Notes under the pieces: model-generated | Seen by the model: only the letters and a program-made list of their open reading frames with translations | Told to the model about the DNA's origin: nothing | Databases searched by the model: none | Shown here: positions 1 through 8,950 of the stretch, piece by piece | Layout of the letters: each line of letters opens with the position of its first letter | Numbering within the stretch: the stretch's first letter is position 1 | Position numbers and translations under genes: made by a program | NCBI RefSeq assembly: GCF_014489595.1 | Contig: NZ_CP060790.1 | Coordinates: 2,294,001 to 2,358,000, forward strand | Length of the DNA: 64,000 nt | Origin: Paenacidovorax monticola | GTDB taxonomy: Bacteria > Pseudomonadota > Gammaproteobacteria > Burkholderiales > Burkholderiaceae_C | Direction of reading: 5' to 3'

Positions 1-62
1 TCGCCCCCGATCCATTCGAACGGCGTGGCAGGAGCAGCGGGCGAGGAATCGTGCGAGGACAT
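1..62 (-). CDS. N-terminus of probable group II truncated hemoglobin (partial, runs off left edge)
   Basis: Only the first 20 codons are present, on the minus strand from an ATG at 60-62, and the gene continues off the left edge. The visible peptide begins MSSHDSSPAAPATPF and reaches an F-E-W-I-G-G segment. That resembles the P-F-x-x-(I/L)-G-G opening of group II truncated globins (YjbI-like oxygen-binding proteins), where it precedes the first globin helices. The identification rests on this short segment alone and is tentative. A TACAAT hexamer lies about 26 bases upstream. Confidence 0.4.
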   Translation of the reverse strand, partial: MSSHDSSPAAPATPFEWIGG

Positions 63-87
63 GGCGGTCAGAAGATGCGGGCCCGGA

Positions 88-93
88 ATTGTA
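88..93 (-). promoter_or_regulatory. Possible -10 box (TACAAT) upstream of the globin-like gene
   Basis: The minus strand reads TACAAT here, 26 bases before the ATG at 62. It stands out in a GC-rich spacer, but no convincing -35 hexamer is seen, so this is a weak call. Confidence 0.25.
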
Positions 94-117
94 GGCCCCT
101 CCCCCGCACGCGGCGCC

Positions 118-498
118 TCAGCGCGGGTGCGCTTCGGCCTGCGCCTGGCAGGCGATGCAGCGCGCGGCGGCAGGCTGGGCGAACAGGCGCTCGGCCGCCA
201 CGGGCTGGCCGCACACGGAGCACTCGCCATAGCTGCCGTCGGCCATGCGCGCCAGCGCGGCGCGCACTGCCACGAGTTCGTCGTGGTCTCGGGTGGCCTC
301 GGCATCGCGCACGGTCCCCAGGGCCTGGCGGTCGGCCTGGTCCTTCTGGTCGTCGGCGGGTTCCGCACCCTCACGCCCCGCCAGGGTGGACAGGGTGTCG
401 CGCTGGACTTCACCCAGATCGGCCAGCAACTCGGCCTTGCGGCGCTCCAGGACGGTGTGCAGTTGCGCGCGCTGGGAATCGGTCAGTGGAGTGTTCAT
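118..498 (-). CDS. TraR/DksA family C4 zinc finger protein
   Basis: A 126-residue protein of the DksA/TraR family, which binds the secondary channel of RNA polymerase and modulates transcription initiation. The N-terminal half (about 1-80) is a charged helical hairpin rich in E, K, R and D. A C4 zinc finger follows, with C93/C96 and C114/C117. It is shorter than E. coli DksA (151 residues), and the coiled-coil tip region reads D-D-Q-K-D-Q-A-D rather than the usual D-x-x-D-x-A, so it is more likely a DksA-like paralogue than DksA itself. The ATG at 496-498 was chosen because sequence upstream of it, although open, has no family similarity. Same strand as the flanking genes, with a gap of 121 bases on the upstream side. 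Confidence 0.85.
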   Translation of the reverse strand: MNTPLTDSQRAQLHTVLERRKAELLADLGEVQRDTLSTLAGREGAEPADDQKDQADRQALGTVRDAEATRDHDELVAVRAALARMADGSYGECSVCGQPVAAERLFAQPAAARCIACQAQAEAHPR

Positions 499-619
499 GG
501 CCCCAGCATGCCACGCAGGGGCCGGGCGGTTTTGACATGCATCAAGCAGCCATCCAACGCTCGCACAGCGCCTCGGCGCTCCACGCGGCATCGGTGGCCA
601 CGTCCAGCGCCACGGCCCA

Positions 620-2083
620 TTAGTCGGAAGCCAGCGGCTCGGCCGTTTCCTGCTGGCGTGCCAGCACGCGCAGATCGGCCTCGGACGGGTCCCCGCCCGC
701 CGCGCGGCGGTGCTGCACGCGCTCGCGCAGTTGCGGCACGCCTGCATGGCAGTGGAGGATGGAGAAAGGCACGCCGCGCTCGCGGGCAAGGGCCTGGAAG
801 GCGTCGCGCTCGCGCCGGCGCAGAAAGGCAGCATCCACGATCACCATGTAGCCCGCCTCGAGCGCGGTGCGTGCGCCCTCGCGCAGGCGCTCGAAAGTGC
901 GCCGCGTGGCCTCAGGCGTGTAGATGTCGATGCCCTGCGCCCCCGAATCGGCCAGCGCCGGCAGGCCGAAAAGCCGCTTGCGCTCCACATCCGAGCGCAG
1001 GCGCACCGCGCCCGCCGCCTGCAGCAGCGCGGCGGCCACGGTGGACTTGCCCGAGCCCGACAGGCCGTGCGTGATGAGCAGCCGGGGCTGCGGTGGCGCG
1101 GCCAGTGCCTCGGCGCAGGCCAGGTAGTCGGGCCGCGCCGCAGGCGGCGCGCCCTGCGCATCGCGCATCCGCCCGGCCATCTCGCGTACCAGGGCGCGGT
1201 AGATTTCATAGGGGCGCAGCACAGCCAGGCCGCCATAGTCGCCCGTGTCGGTCAGGTAGGTGTCGAGAAAGCGCCAGGCGAGGCCGGCACGGCCGTGCGC
1301 CCGCAGGTCCATGGCGAAGAAGGCGGCATCGGCCAACGTGTCGATCCAGCGCAGGTCGGGGCTGAACTCGATGCAGTCGAAGGCCGTCACCTCACCGCCC
1401 CAGCGCACGACATTGGCCAGATGCAGGTCCCCATGGCCCTCGCGCACCCAGCCGGCGGCGTGGCGCGCGCTCCACAGTGCCGCCAGCGCGGGCTGGCGCG
1501 CATCGACCCAGGCCCGCAACCGCCGCAGCCGTACGGCCTGCGCGTCATCGAGCAATGGCGCGAGCGCATCGAACACCCCGGCGATGGTCTGCGCCACCTG
1601 CACAGGCGTGCCCCAGGCACTGTCCGGCGCTGCCAGCGGGGCTTCGGCCTGGAAGCGTGCGAGGCGGTGCGCGAAGCGGTCCACGTCCAGCGCGGCCAGC
1701 GCCCCGCTGCGTGCCAGCGCATCGAACTCGCTGCCAGCCGGAAAACGCCGCATGCGCAGCACCCAGTCGATGGCTTCGCCATCGCCGCTCAGGCGGGGCG
1801 CTTCCACGCTCCCGCACACGGGCAGCACGTCGAGGTAGAGCGCGGGGGCGAAGCGCCGGTTCAGGCGCAGCTCTTCCTCGCAGAAATGCCGGCGCGCGGC
1901 GGGGGTGCTGAAATCCGCGAACGGCAGGCGCAGCGGCTTCTTGAGCTTGTAGGCCTCGGCCGGGGTGAGCAGGATGCGGGAGATGTGCGTCTCCACCAGT
2001 TCCACGGGGCCGCCCGCGTACCGCGCCAGTAGGCGGCGCAGGGCCTCGACAAGGCGTGCGCAAGCGTCCGCGGGGGTGGACAT
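620..2083 (-). CDS. Bifunctional aminoglycoside phosphotransferase-like/P-loop ATPase protein
   Basis: A 487-residue two-domain protein. Residues about 1-310 form an aminoglycoside phosphotransferase-like kinase fold, with the catalytic-loop signature H-G-D-L-H-L-A-N at 217-224 and the metal-site D-C-I-E-F at 236-240. Residues about 333-487 form a separate P-loop nucleoside-kinase-type domain with Walker A G-L-S-G-S-G-K-S at 340-347. This architecture is a common bacterial family annotated as AAA family ATPase or gluconate-kinase-like protein; no substrate is established. It is unlikely to be a true aminoglycoside resistance enzyme, because this fusion is chromosomal and widespread. It lies 54 bases downstream of the FtsX-like permease on the same strand and may be co-transcribed. 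Confidence 0.8.
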   Translation of the reverse strand: MSTPADACARLVEALRRLLARYAGGPVELVETHISRILLTPAEAYKLKKPLRLPFADFSTPAARRHFCEEELRLNRRFAPALYLDVLPVCGSVEAPRLSGDGEAIDWVLRMRRFPAGSEFDALARSGALAALDVDRFAHRLARFQAEAPLAAPDSAWGTPVQVAQTIAGVFDALAPLLDDAQAVRLRRLRAWVDARQPALAALWSARHAAGWVREGHGDLHLANVVRWGGEVTAFDCIEFSPDLRWIDTLADAAFFAMDLRAHGRAGLAWRFLDTYLTDTGDYGGLAVLRPYEIYRALVREMAGRMRDAQGAPPAARPDYLACAEALAAPPQPRLLITHGLSGSGKSTVAAALLQAAGAVRLRSDVERKRLFGLPALADSGAQGIDIYTPEATRRTFERLREGARTALEAGYMVIVDAAFLRRRERDAFQALARERGVPFSILHCHAGVPQLRERVQHRRAAGGDPSEADLRVLARQQETAEPLASD

Positions 2084-2137
2084 CGTCGGTGCGGCCTTCA
2101 GCGTACCGGCATCCGCCCCGTCACCCGCCGCGCCGCG

Positions 2138-4656
2138 TCATTCCGCCGCCCGGCGCAGCGTGTCAACCACGGGGCGGCGCAGCACCTCGCGCAGCCCCCA
2201 CCAGCCGGCCAGCAGCGCCAGCAGCGCACCCACCACGCCGCCGGCCAGGGGCACGAGCGGCGATGCCGTCCAACGGAAATCGAACGCATAGCGCGCGAGC
2301 GCCCACCCCACGGCCACGGCCACGGCACTGGCCAGCACGCCCGCCAGCAGGCCCACGCCGGCCAGCTCGGCGCGCTGCACCTGCCTCAGCAGGCTCGCGC
2401 GCGCGCCCACGGCGCGCATGATGGCGAATTCGCGCGCGCGCTCCTCACGCGTGGCCGTGACGGCCGCGAACAGCACCACCAGCCCCGCCGCGAGCGTGAA
2501 GCCGAAGAGAAATTCCACCGCGCGGATCACCTGGTCCAGCACGCGCTGCACCTGCGCGATGGTGCTGCCCATGTCCACGTTCGTGATGTTCGGAAACTGG
2601 CGCACGAGCGCGTTGTCGAAGCCCGCCGCCTCGGGGGCGCGGTAGGCGGCCAGGTAGGTGATGGGCACGTCCGCGAGGTGCTCCACGGGGTACATCACGA
2701 AGAAGTTGGCGCGCATCGAACCCCAGTCCACCTTGCGCAGGCTGGTGATGCGCGCCTCGCTCAGCACGCCACCGATATCGAAGCGCAGGCTGTCGCCCAG
2801 CTTCAGGCCCAGGGTCTCGGCGATGCCCTCCTCCACGCTCACGGCGCCTTGCTCGCCCGGCGTCCAGCGGCCCGCGACGATCTCGTTGTGCGCGGGGGCC
2901 TGCATGGCGTTGGAGAGGTTGAACTCGCGGTCCACGAGGCGCTTGGCGCGGTCTTCGGTGTAGTCGGCGGGGCCCACGGCCCGGTCGTTCACGGCCACGA
3001 GCCGGCCGCGGATCATGGGATACCAGTCGTAGCGGCGCACGCCCGCCTCCCGCAGCGTGCGCTGGAAGCCCTCAGCCTGGTCGGGCATCACGTTGATCAC
3101 GAAGCGGTTGGGCGCATCGGGCGGCGTGGCCTGGCGCCAGCTGCTGATGAGGTCGGTGCGCAGCAGCACCAGCAGCACCAGCGCGAGCAGGCCCACGGCC
3201 AGGCTGCTGACCTGCACCACGGCATAGGCCGGGCGCGCCGAGATCTGGCGCGTGGCCAGCACCAGCCAGCGCGGGGCCGTGGCCTCGTTGACGCTGCGGC
3301 GCAGCAGCTTCACGGCCAGCCAGCTCAGGCCCGCGAACAGCGCCACAGCGCCCGCGAAGCCGCCCACCGCGATGAGGCCGAGCGCAAGGTCGCTGCTCAC
3401 CGCCAGCAGCAGGGCCGCGAAGCCCGCCACGCCCAGGCCCAGAACCGCCAGCGATGCCGGCTTGAGCCCGCCCAGGTCGCGCCGGATGACGCGCAGCGGC
3501 GGCACCTGCGCGAGCTGCAGCACGGGCGGCAGGCCGAAGGCGAACAGCAGCGTGAGCCCCATGCCCAGGCCGAAGGCCACGGGCCAGAGGCTGGGCGCGG
3601 GCAGCGCGGACTCGACCAGCCCCGCAAGCAGCAGCACGAATACATGGTGCACGCCAAAGCCCAGGAGTACGCCCAGAGAGCTGGCCGCGAGACCCACGAG
3701 CGCGAACTCGAACGCATAGGCCAGGGCGATGGTGCGCTGGCTCTGCCCCAGCACGCGCAGCAGGGCCGAGGCATCGAGGTGGTCGTTGGCGAAGCCGCGC
3801 GCGGCCAGCGCCACGGCCACGGCCGACAGCAGCGCGGCCAGCAGCGCCACGAGGTTGAGGAATTTCTGTGCGCGGTCCAGCGTCTGGCGCATCTCGGGAC
3901 GGCCGCTGTCGAGCGACTCCAGGCGCACGCCGTGCACCCCGGGTTTGTCCACCTCCTGTGCGGCCCAGGCAGCGAAGGCCTTGACGGCAGCCGCCCCCCC
4001 GCCACGGCAAAGCGATAGCTGAGCCGGCTCGCGGGCTGCACGAGGCCCGTGGCGGGCACGTCGGCCGCGTTGAGCATCACGCGCGGCGCGAAGTTCATGA
4101 AGCCCGCGCCCCGGTCGGGCTCGATCACGATGATGCGCGCGATGCGCAGCTGTGCGTCTCCCAGCAGCAGCGGATCGCCCAGGCGCAGGCCCAGGGCGTC
4201 GAGCAGCGGGGCGTCGACCCAGACGTCGCCGCGCGCCGGAATGTCGCGCGTGGGCAGGTCGGGCGCGCCCGGCGCGTCGGCCACACGCAGGCTGCCGCGC
4301 AGCGGGTAGCCGGGCTCCACGCTCTTGAGCGCCACGAGCCGGGTCGCGCCGCCTTGCGCATCGCTCGCGCGCCCCATGGTGGGAAAGCCCACGGTGGTCA
4401 CCGCATTCAGGCCCAGTTCGCGCGCCTTCTGCACGAACGACGCCGGCGTGGGGTTGTCGCTCGCCACGACGGCATCGCCGCCGAGCAGTTGCAGGGCATC
4501 GCGCCGCAGGCCGCCCTGCAGCCGGTCCGCGAAAAAACCCACCGAGGTCAGCGCCGCCACGGCCAGCGTGACGGCCACCATGAGCAGACGCAACTCTCCC
4601 GCGCGCAGATCACGCCAAAGCGTGCGCCAGCCCAGGCGCAAAAATGAGGAATGCAT
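2138..4656 (-). CDS. FtsX-like ABC transporter permease (YbbP type), frame broken at 3994-4000
   Basis: An inner-membrane ABC permease of the FtsX/MacB superfamily, of YbbP type, probably about 839 residues (E. coli YbbP is 804). The start peptide from 4656 has a membrane segment at about 22-42 followed by a large extracytoplasmic domain. The C-terminal part has repeated hydrophobic segments, including the paired FtsX core domains. The frame changes inside a run of seven C (plus strand, 3994-4000): adding one base joins the upstream reading (ending V-A-G-G) to A-A-V-K-A-F and then M/V-D-K-P-G-V. A sequencing deletion is likely. No ATPase partner is adjacent; in E. coli the partner YbbA and TesA sit next to YbbP, whereas here a TesA-like gene is at 29150. 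The exported substrate is unknown. Confidence 0.8.
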
Positions 4657-4727
4657 GGGAATGCACCTTAGCGCAAAACCCGCGCGGAGCCGGTAACCCG
4701 GGGATTCGGGGGGATTTGCGCCCGGGC

Positions 4728-6191
4728 TCAGCGGCCGCCGCCCGCGGCGGCCTCGGCGTCCAGGCGCTCGGCCAGCGCCTGCAGCACCGGCGCGATGCGG
4801 GGGCCCACGCGCATCTGCGGGTTGGAGAAGCCGTCGCTCTTGCCGGCCTCCACCTCGCGCTGGGCAATGACGGGCACGGCCTTCTCGAACGCCTCGGTGA
4901 AGGACCGGGTGCGGCGCAGTTGTTCGTCGAACACGGCCCGACCAAAGAAGGTCAGGTCGGAGCGGCTGCCGCAACCGTACGAGGTGTGCGTGGCGTCGGC
5001 GGCGGTCATGACAAGCGTGGCGTCGTCCTGCAGGGGCTCGACCCAGCCGCCCGAATAGCAGGCCGACACGGCGATCACGCGGTGGCGGATGCCAGCCTCG
5101 TCCAGTGCGGCGCGCAGCAGCTCGGGCGCCACGGGCGGCACCTCCAGCGGCCAGTGGCGGGCCGCCAGCTGGTGGTCGCTGGCGCCATGCGAGGTCAGGT
5201 AGACCACGAGCAGGTCTTCCTCGCGGTCCATGCGCGCGCCCAGCGCGGCGATCGCGCGCTGCAGGTTCTGCGGCGTGGCCCACACGTGGGTCTGCGCCGT
5301 CTCCGCATGGTTGAGCAGGTGCACCACGCGTCCCTGGGCACCGAAGCGCTGCTCCAGCACCTGCGCCACCATGGTGCTCTCGTTGCGGAACACGTTCTCC
5401 CCCGCATAGGGCGCGAACACAAGGCCGTACACATCGACCACGCCCTCGCGCGGCCCCGCCAGCGCCTGCACCTGGCGCTGCCACAGCGCCTGCTGGGCCT
5501 CGAACACGGGCTGGGAGAGGTGCAGCCGGGCGGGCTCGGGGCTGCTGGCGGCGCGGGCCGCGTAGTCCTCCTCCCAGGGCTGCTCGGGAAACTGCCAGGC
5601 CGCCAGGCCGATCACCGCCACCATGACCGTGGCAAAGGCCGCCGTGCGCCCCCGGTGCCCAATGAAGCGCGCGCTGACCGCCACCAGCACGGCCACGGTC
5701 CACAGCATGAGCGCGGCATAGAGCACCCAGAACACCGTGGTCCAGGGCTCCGCGCTCCAGCGCCCGGGCTCCAGCACCACCCAGGCCTGCAGGCCGTAGA
5801 CCAGCAGCGTGGGCGGTAGGGGCGCCCAGGCGGACAGAGCCCACCAGGCGGCCAGCCCTTGCGCCCGCGCGGGCCCCATGGCCCACCAGGCGGCCCACAG
5901 CAGCACGAGGCTGGTCCACCAGGGTGCCAGCCAGCCGCGCGGGCTGAACATGGCCGGCCCCTCGACATGCCAGCGCGCCACGGCCACCAGCAGGCCGCTG
6001 GCCGCCAGCACCAGCACCGCGAGCTGCCACGGGCGGGGCTCGGCCTCGCCCGTGCGCGGCGCCCGGAACAACGAAGCCCGCAGCCCCTCGCGCACCCAGC
6101 GATGCAGGGGCAGGCGCTCCGGCGCCATGGGCGCGGCGGCAGGCTCGGTATCGGGCCAGGAGGCTTGAGGGTCGTGCATGGCGCGCATCAT
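4728..6191 (-). CDS. Membrane-anchored C13 (legumain-like) family peptidase
   Basis: A 487-residue protein whose N-terminal half holds about five hydrophobic segments (between residues about 50 and 200) and whose C-terminal half (about 250-487) is a caspase/legumain-fold peptidase of family C13. The catalytic dyad is visible: His335 in T-S-H-G-A-S-D and Cys378 in S-A-C-Y-S-G-G. This is the bacterial polytopic C13 type, different from secreted plant legumains. Its physiological substrate is not known. Two in-frame ATGs (6191 and 6179) are possible starts. It follows fdhD by 21 bases on the same strand, so read-through from the formate operon is possible, although nothing ties it functionally to formate metabolism. 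Confidence 0.82.
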   Translation of the reverse strand: MMRAMHDPQASWPDTEPAAAPMAPERLPLHRWVREGLRASLFRAPRTGEAEPRPWQLAVLVLAASGLLVAVARWHVEGPAMFSPRGWLAPWWTSLVLLWAAWWAMGPARAQGLAAWWALSAWAPLPPTLLVYGLQAWVVLEPGRWSAEPWTTVFWVLYAALMLWTVAVLVAVSARFIGHRGRTAAFATVMVAVIGLAAWQFPEQPWEEDYAARAASSPEPARLHLSQPVFEAQQALWQRQVQALAGPREGVVDVYGLVFAPYAGENVFRNESTMVAQVLEQRFGAQGRVVHLLNHAETAQTHVWATPQNLQRAIAALGARMDREEDLLVVYLTSHGASDHQLAARHWPLEVPPVAPELLRAALDEAGIRHRVIAVSACYSGGWVEPLQDDATLVMTAADATHTSYGCGSRSDLTFFGRAVFDEQLRRTRSFTEAFEKAVPVIAQREVEAGKSDGFSNPQMRVGPRIAPVLQALAERLDAEAAAGGGR

Positions 6192-6212
6192 GCCACCAGC
6201 CCGCCAGCGGCC

Positions 6213-7112
6213 TCAGAGGGGGGCGGTACGCGCTTCGGGGGGCGGCGCCTGGGCCAGCTCGGGCTGCAGCACCAAGCGCTCGGGCGCGCTGTAGCAGACG
6301 AAGCGGCGGTTCGTGGCCCGGCCGATGGCGCACAGGCCCAGTTGCTGCGCCACGGCATGGCCCATCTGCGTCATGCCGCTGCGCGAGACCACGATGGGAA
6401 CGCCCATCTGGGCCGACTTAATGACCATCTCGCTCGTGAGCCGGCCCGTGGTGTAGAAGACCTTGTCGCCACCCTCCATGGCACCGGGCTGCATCCACAT
6501 CCAGCCGGCGATGGTGTCGATGGCGTTGTGGCGCCCTACGTCCTCCACGAAAGTGAGCAGTTCCTCGCCGCGGAACAGGGCACAGCCGTGCACCGAGCCC
6601 GCTGACTTGTAGGTGCTCTCCATGAGTCGCATGGCATTCACGATGCCGTAGAGCTGCGCCTGGGTGAGCTGCGCGGGCGCCAGCAGGATGCGGTCCACCT
6701 CGTCCATGAGGCTGCCGAACACGCTGCCCTGCCCGCAGCCGGTGGTGACCACCTTGTGCGCGGTGCGCTGTTCGATGTGGTCGATGCCCCCGCGCGTGGT
6801 GACGGCGGCAGCGTTCACCTCCCAGTCCACGGTGATGGAGGCAATGTCGTGCACCGAGCGGGCCAGCCGCTGGTTGCGCAGGTAGCCCAGCACGAGCAGT
6901 TCGGGCTGTGCGCCCAGGGTCATCAACGTGACGATCTCGCGCTTGTCGACGTAGACGGTGAGCGGCCGCTCGGCGGGGATATGCAGGTGCTCATGCTCGC
7001 CCCGCTCGTTGACCACTTCCACGGCATGGGTGAGGGGTGCCCGGGCATTCGACAGTGCGGGCAGCGCGGCGTCATCAGGCGTGCGGCGGGGAAGATCGGG
7101 GATGGCAGTCAT
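6213..7112 (-). CDS. fdhD: Formate dehydrogenase accessory sulfurtransferase FdhD
   Basis: A 299-residue FdhD-family protein. FdhD takes sulfur from the cysteine desulfurase IscS and passes it to the molybdenum cofactor of formate dehydrogenase, making the sulfido ligand needed for activity. The family core is clear: V-D-W-E-V-N region, T-T-G-C-G-Q-G-S at about 123-130, and V-G-R-H-N-A-I-D. In E. coli FdhD two cysteines form a CxxC loop; here only Cys126 is kept and the second position is Gly. The ATG at 7110-7112 gives the family-typical length; an upstream open frame is not conserved. It is the last formate gene of the block and probably serves both dehydrogenases, as no second fdhD is present. 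Confidence 0.93.
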   Translation of the reverse strand: MTAIPDLPRRTPDDAALPALSNARAPLTHAVEVVNERGEHEHLHIPAERPLTVYVDKREIVTLMTLGAQPELLVLGYLRNQRLARSVHDIASITVDWEVNAAAVTTRGGIDHIEQRTAHKVVTTGCGQGSVFGSLMDEVDRILLAPAQLTQAQLYGIVNAMRLMESTYKSAGSVHGCALFRGEELLTFVEDVGRHNAIDTIAGWMWMQPGAMEGGDKVFYTTGRLTSEMVIKSAQMGVPIVVSRSGMTQMGHAVAQQLGLCAIGRATNRRFVCYSAPERLVLQPELAQAPPPEARTAPL

Positions 7113-7176
7113 GGGGGCAGCGTACACGCAAACGGCCCAGGCCCGGGCCGAGAGGGGCACGGCTGCCCGGGCAGCG

Positions 7177-7506
7177 TCAGGACTTGGGTGCGGCAGCGGG
7201 TGTGGGTGCCGCTTCGGCCGGCTTCGGCTCGGGCGGCGTGTACACGAAGGGGCCCGGATCGGCGCACGCGGGCGTGGCTGCGGCGGGCTTGGCATCCTTG
7301 GCCGTGCGCCGGTAGGCGGCAGCGGTGCGGTCCTGCGCGAGGCACAGCTTGTAGTTGTCGACCTTGCCGGCCCAGGCGGCCTTGGCGGCACCCTCCTGGG
7401 CCTTGGCGGCGGCCTCGGGCGTGGGGGCCGGCAGCTTGGCGTGGGCAAGCGATGCCCCCAGGCAGGCCACCAGGGCCCACGAAGCACGGCGGATGTTGGC
7501 GGACAT
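7177..7506 (-). CDS. Small exported hypothetical protein in the formate dehydrogenase operon
   Basis: A 109-residue protein starting at the ATG 7504-7506, just after the gamma subunit. A signal peptide is visible (positively charged start, hydrophobic A-L-V-A-C-L-G-A-S, likely cleavage after A-H-A near residue 23). The mature part is short, alanine/proline-rich and contains two cysteines, one in Y-K-L-C-L-A-Q and one in T-P-A-C-A-D-P. The C-terminus is a low-complexity Pro/Ala/Glu tail. It matches no family I recognise with certainty. Its place between the membrane subunit and fdhD, with spacings of 8 and 64 bases, suggests a periplasmic accessory of the respiratory enzyme. Confidence 0.65.
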   Translation of the reverse strand: MSANIRRASWALVACLGASLAHAKLPAPTPEAAAKAQEGAAKAAWAGKVDNYKLCLAQDRTAAAYRRTAKDAKPAAATPACADPGPFVYTPPEPKPAEAAPTPAAAPKS

Positions 7507-7514
7507 GGCGGACC

Positions 7515-8702
7515 TCACACTTGTACGGTTGGGCTGGTGGAACCCTGGGCCTGGCCGGCCTGGGCACTGCGCTGGGCGGGGATCTTGCCCGCGCGGATGT
7601 CATCGGCCCAGAGCTCGTGGTGCTCGTGGGCCCAGGTTTCGCTCACGTAGCCGGTCCTCATGGCCTTGTAGGCGCCGCGCATGCCCACGGTGCCCATGTA
7701 GATGTGGCCCAGCAGCAGCACCATCATCCAGAGGGCCAGCACGGCGTGCACCATGTGCGCGATCTGCATCTCGCCGCGCAGCAGGCCCCAGCCGGGGATG
7801 AGCTTGTCGAGCACCAGGCCCGAAAGCACGACGAACACGCCGGGAATGGTGATGCCCCACCAGAACATGCCCTTCTCGCCCGCGTTGAAGCGGTGCGAGG
7901 GCACCTCGTGCCCGCCGCTGAGCATGCCGCCGCCCTTGAGCAGCCAGGTCACGTCGGCGCGGTTGGCGATGTTGTCGCGCACGAAGGTCAGAATGATGAC
8001 CAACAGCGACACCGCGAACAGCGGGCCCATGAAGTTGTGCACGTTCTTGAGCGCATAGGCCAGCCAGCCGAACAGCTGTCCGCCCAGGACCGGCAGCAGG
8101 AAGAACTTGCCGAACGCCATCACGATGCCCGAGAGGGCCAGCGTGCAGAACGCGATCGCGTTGGCCCAGTGGGCCGCGCGCTCGAAGGGGGTGAAGCGTT
8201 CGATCATGCGGCCGGTATCGGGGTGCTCGCGCCCCATGGGCCCCTTGGTGAAATAGAAGATGGCCAGGGCCAGCAGCACGATGCCGAGCAGCGCGCCGCC
8301 GTACGGAATGATCCAGCGGTTGCGCACCTGGCGCCAGGCCTCGCCCGCGTTGGTCACGCGCGAGCCCGGGTACTGCACGAAGGGCTGGATCAGGTTGCCC
8401 GCCTCGGGCGCCTGCGTCACCGGCAGGCTGCTGTAGCCTGTCACGCCCTGGCCCACCTGGCGCCACATGGGCGCGTTGTTGCCGGGCTGGACCTTGGCGC
8501 GCTCGCCGTTGGTCTGCATGGCATAGCCCGGTTCCTGGCTGGCATCGGGCTTGACCTCGAAGATGTTCTGGCCCTGCACGCCAGCAGGCGCGGCCACGGC
8601 CGCCGCAGGCGCACTGGCCGCCGGTGCGGCGGGGGCCTGGGCCCATGCGGGCGCGCTGGCCACGCCCCAGGCCAGCAGCAAGGCACACACGGCATGTTTC
8701 AT
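7515..8702 (-). CDS. Formate dehydrogenase subunit gamma (cytochrome b556)
   Basis: A 395-residue membrane subunit of the respiratory formate dehydrogenase, which passes electrons from the beta subunit through two b hemes to the quinone pool. A signal peptide (about 1-21) and an Ala/Pro linker lead to a periplasmic stretch of about 100 residues. Hydrophobic segments then follow at about 131-151, 182-202, 220-240, 282-298 and 315-338. Candidate heme ligands are H178 in E-R-A-A-H-W, H222, and the C-terminal H316/H319/H333 set. The N-terminal periplasmic extension is typical of the proteobacterial long form and absent from E. coli FdnI (217 residues). It follows the small lipoprotein by 17 bases and belongs to the same transcription unit as the alpha and beta subunits. 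Confidence 0.92.
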   Translation of the reverse strand: MKHAVCALLLAWGVASAPAWAQAPAAPAASAPAAAVAAPAGVQGQNIFEVKPDASQEPGYAMQTNGERAKVQPGNNAPMWRQVGQGVTGYSSLPVTQAPEAGNLIQPFVQYPGSRVTNAGEAWRQVRNRWIIPYGGALLGIVLLALAIFYFTKGPMGREHPDTGRMIERFTPFERAAHWANAIAFCTLALSGIVMAFGKFFLLPVLGGQLFGWLAYALKNVHNFMGPLFAVSLLVIILTFVRDNIANRADVTWLLKGGGMLSGGHEVPSHRFNAGEKGMFWWGITIPGVFVVLSGLVLDKLIPGWGLLRGEMQIAHMVHAVLALWMMVLLLGHIYMGTVGMRGAYKAMRTGYVSETWAHEHHELWADDIRAGKIPAQRSAQAGQAQGSTSPTVQV

Positions 8703-8719
8703 GGCGGTCCTCGCTTCTC

Positions 8720-8950
8720 TCAGTGCGTGCGCGTGTATTCGTTCTGGCCGTACTGCTGGCGGCTGCGCAGATGCTGCTCCCAGCTGGTCTTGTCGTCCAC
8801 CTTCCAGCCCGGGGCCGTGAAGGGGCTCTGCGGCCCGGCATACGAAGGGGTGCCATGCTTGGAGCCCCCGGCGGTTTGCAGCCTTTCGCCGCAGGCAGTG
8901 AGCGCGGCCAGGGCCGACAGCGCCACGAGGGTGCGCAGCGCCGCCTTCAT
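8720..8950 (-). CDS. Small lipoprotein between formate dehydrogenase beta and gamma genes
   Basis: A 76-residue protein with a lipoprotein signal peptide: a hydrophobic stretch ending A-A-L-T-A-C, with Cys20 as the lipidation site. The mature part is only 56 residues, polar, with an aromatic W-K-V-D-D-K-T-S-W-E segment. Its start codon overlaps the beta-subunit stop by four bases (ATGA at 8947-8950), which implies translational coupling. The function is not known. Its position between the beta and gamma genes suggests a role in assembling or anchoring the periplasm-facing enzyme. Confidence 0.75.
   Translation of the reverse strand: MKAALRTLVALSALAALTACGERLQTAGGSKHGTPSYAGPQSPFTAPGWKVDDKTSWEQHLRSRQQYGQNEYTRTH

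Noticed and set aside
620..2083. Aminoglycoside resistance gene
   Set aside because: Although the kinase fold is shared, the fusion with a P-loop kinase domain belongs to a widespread chromosomal family with no resistance role known.
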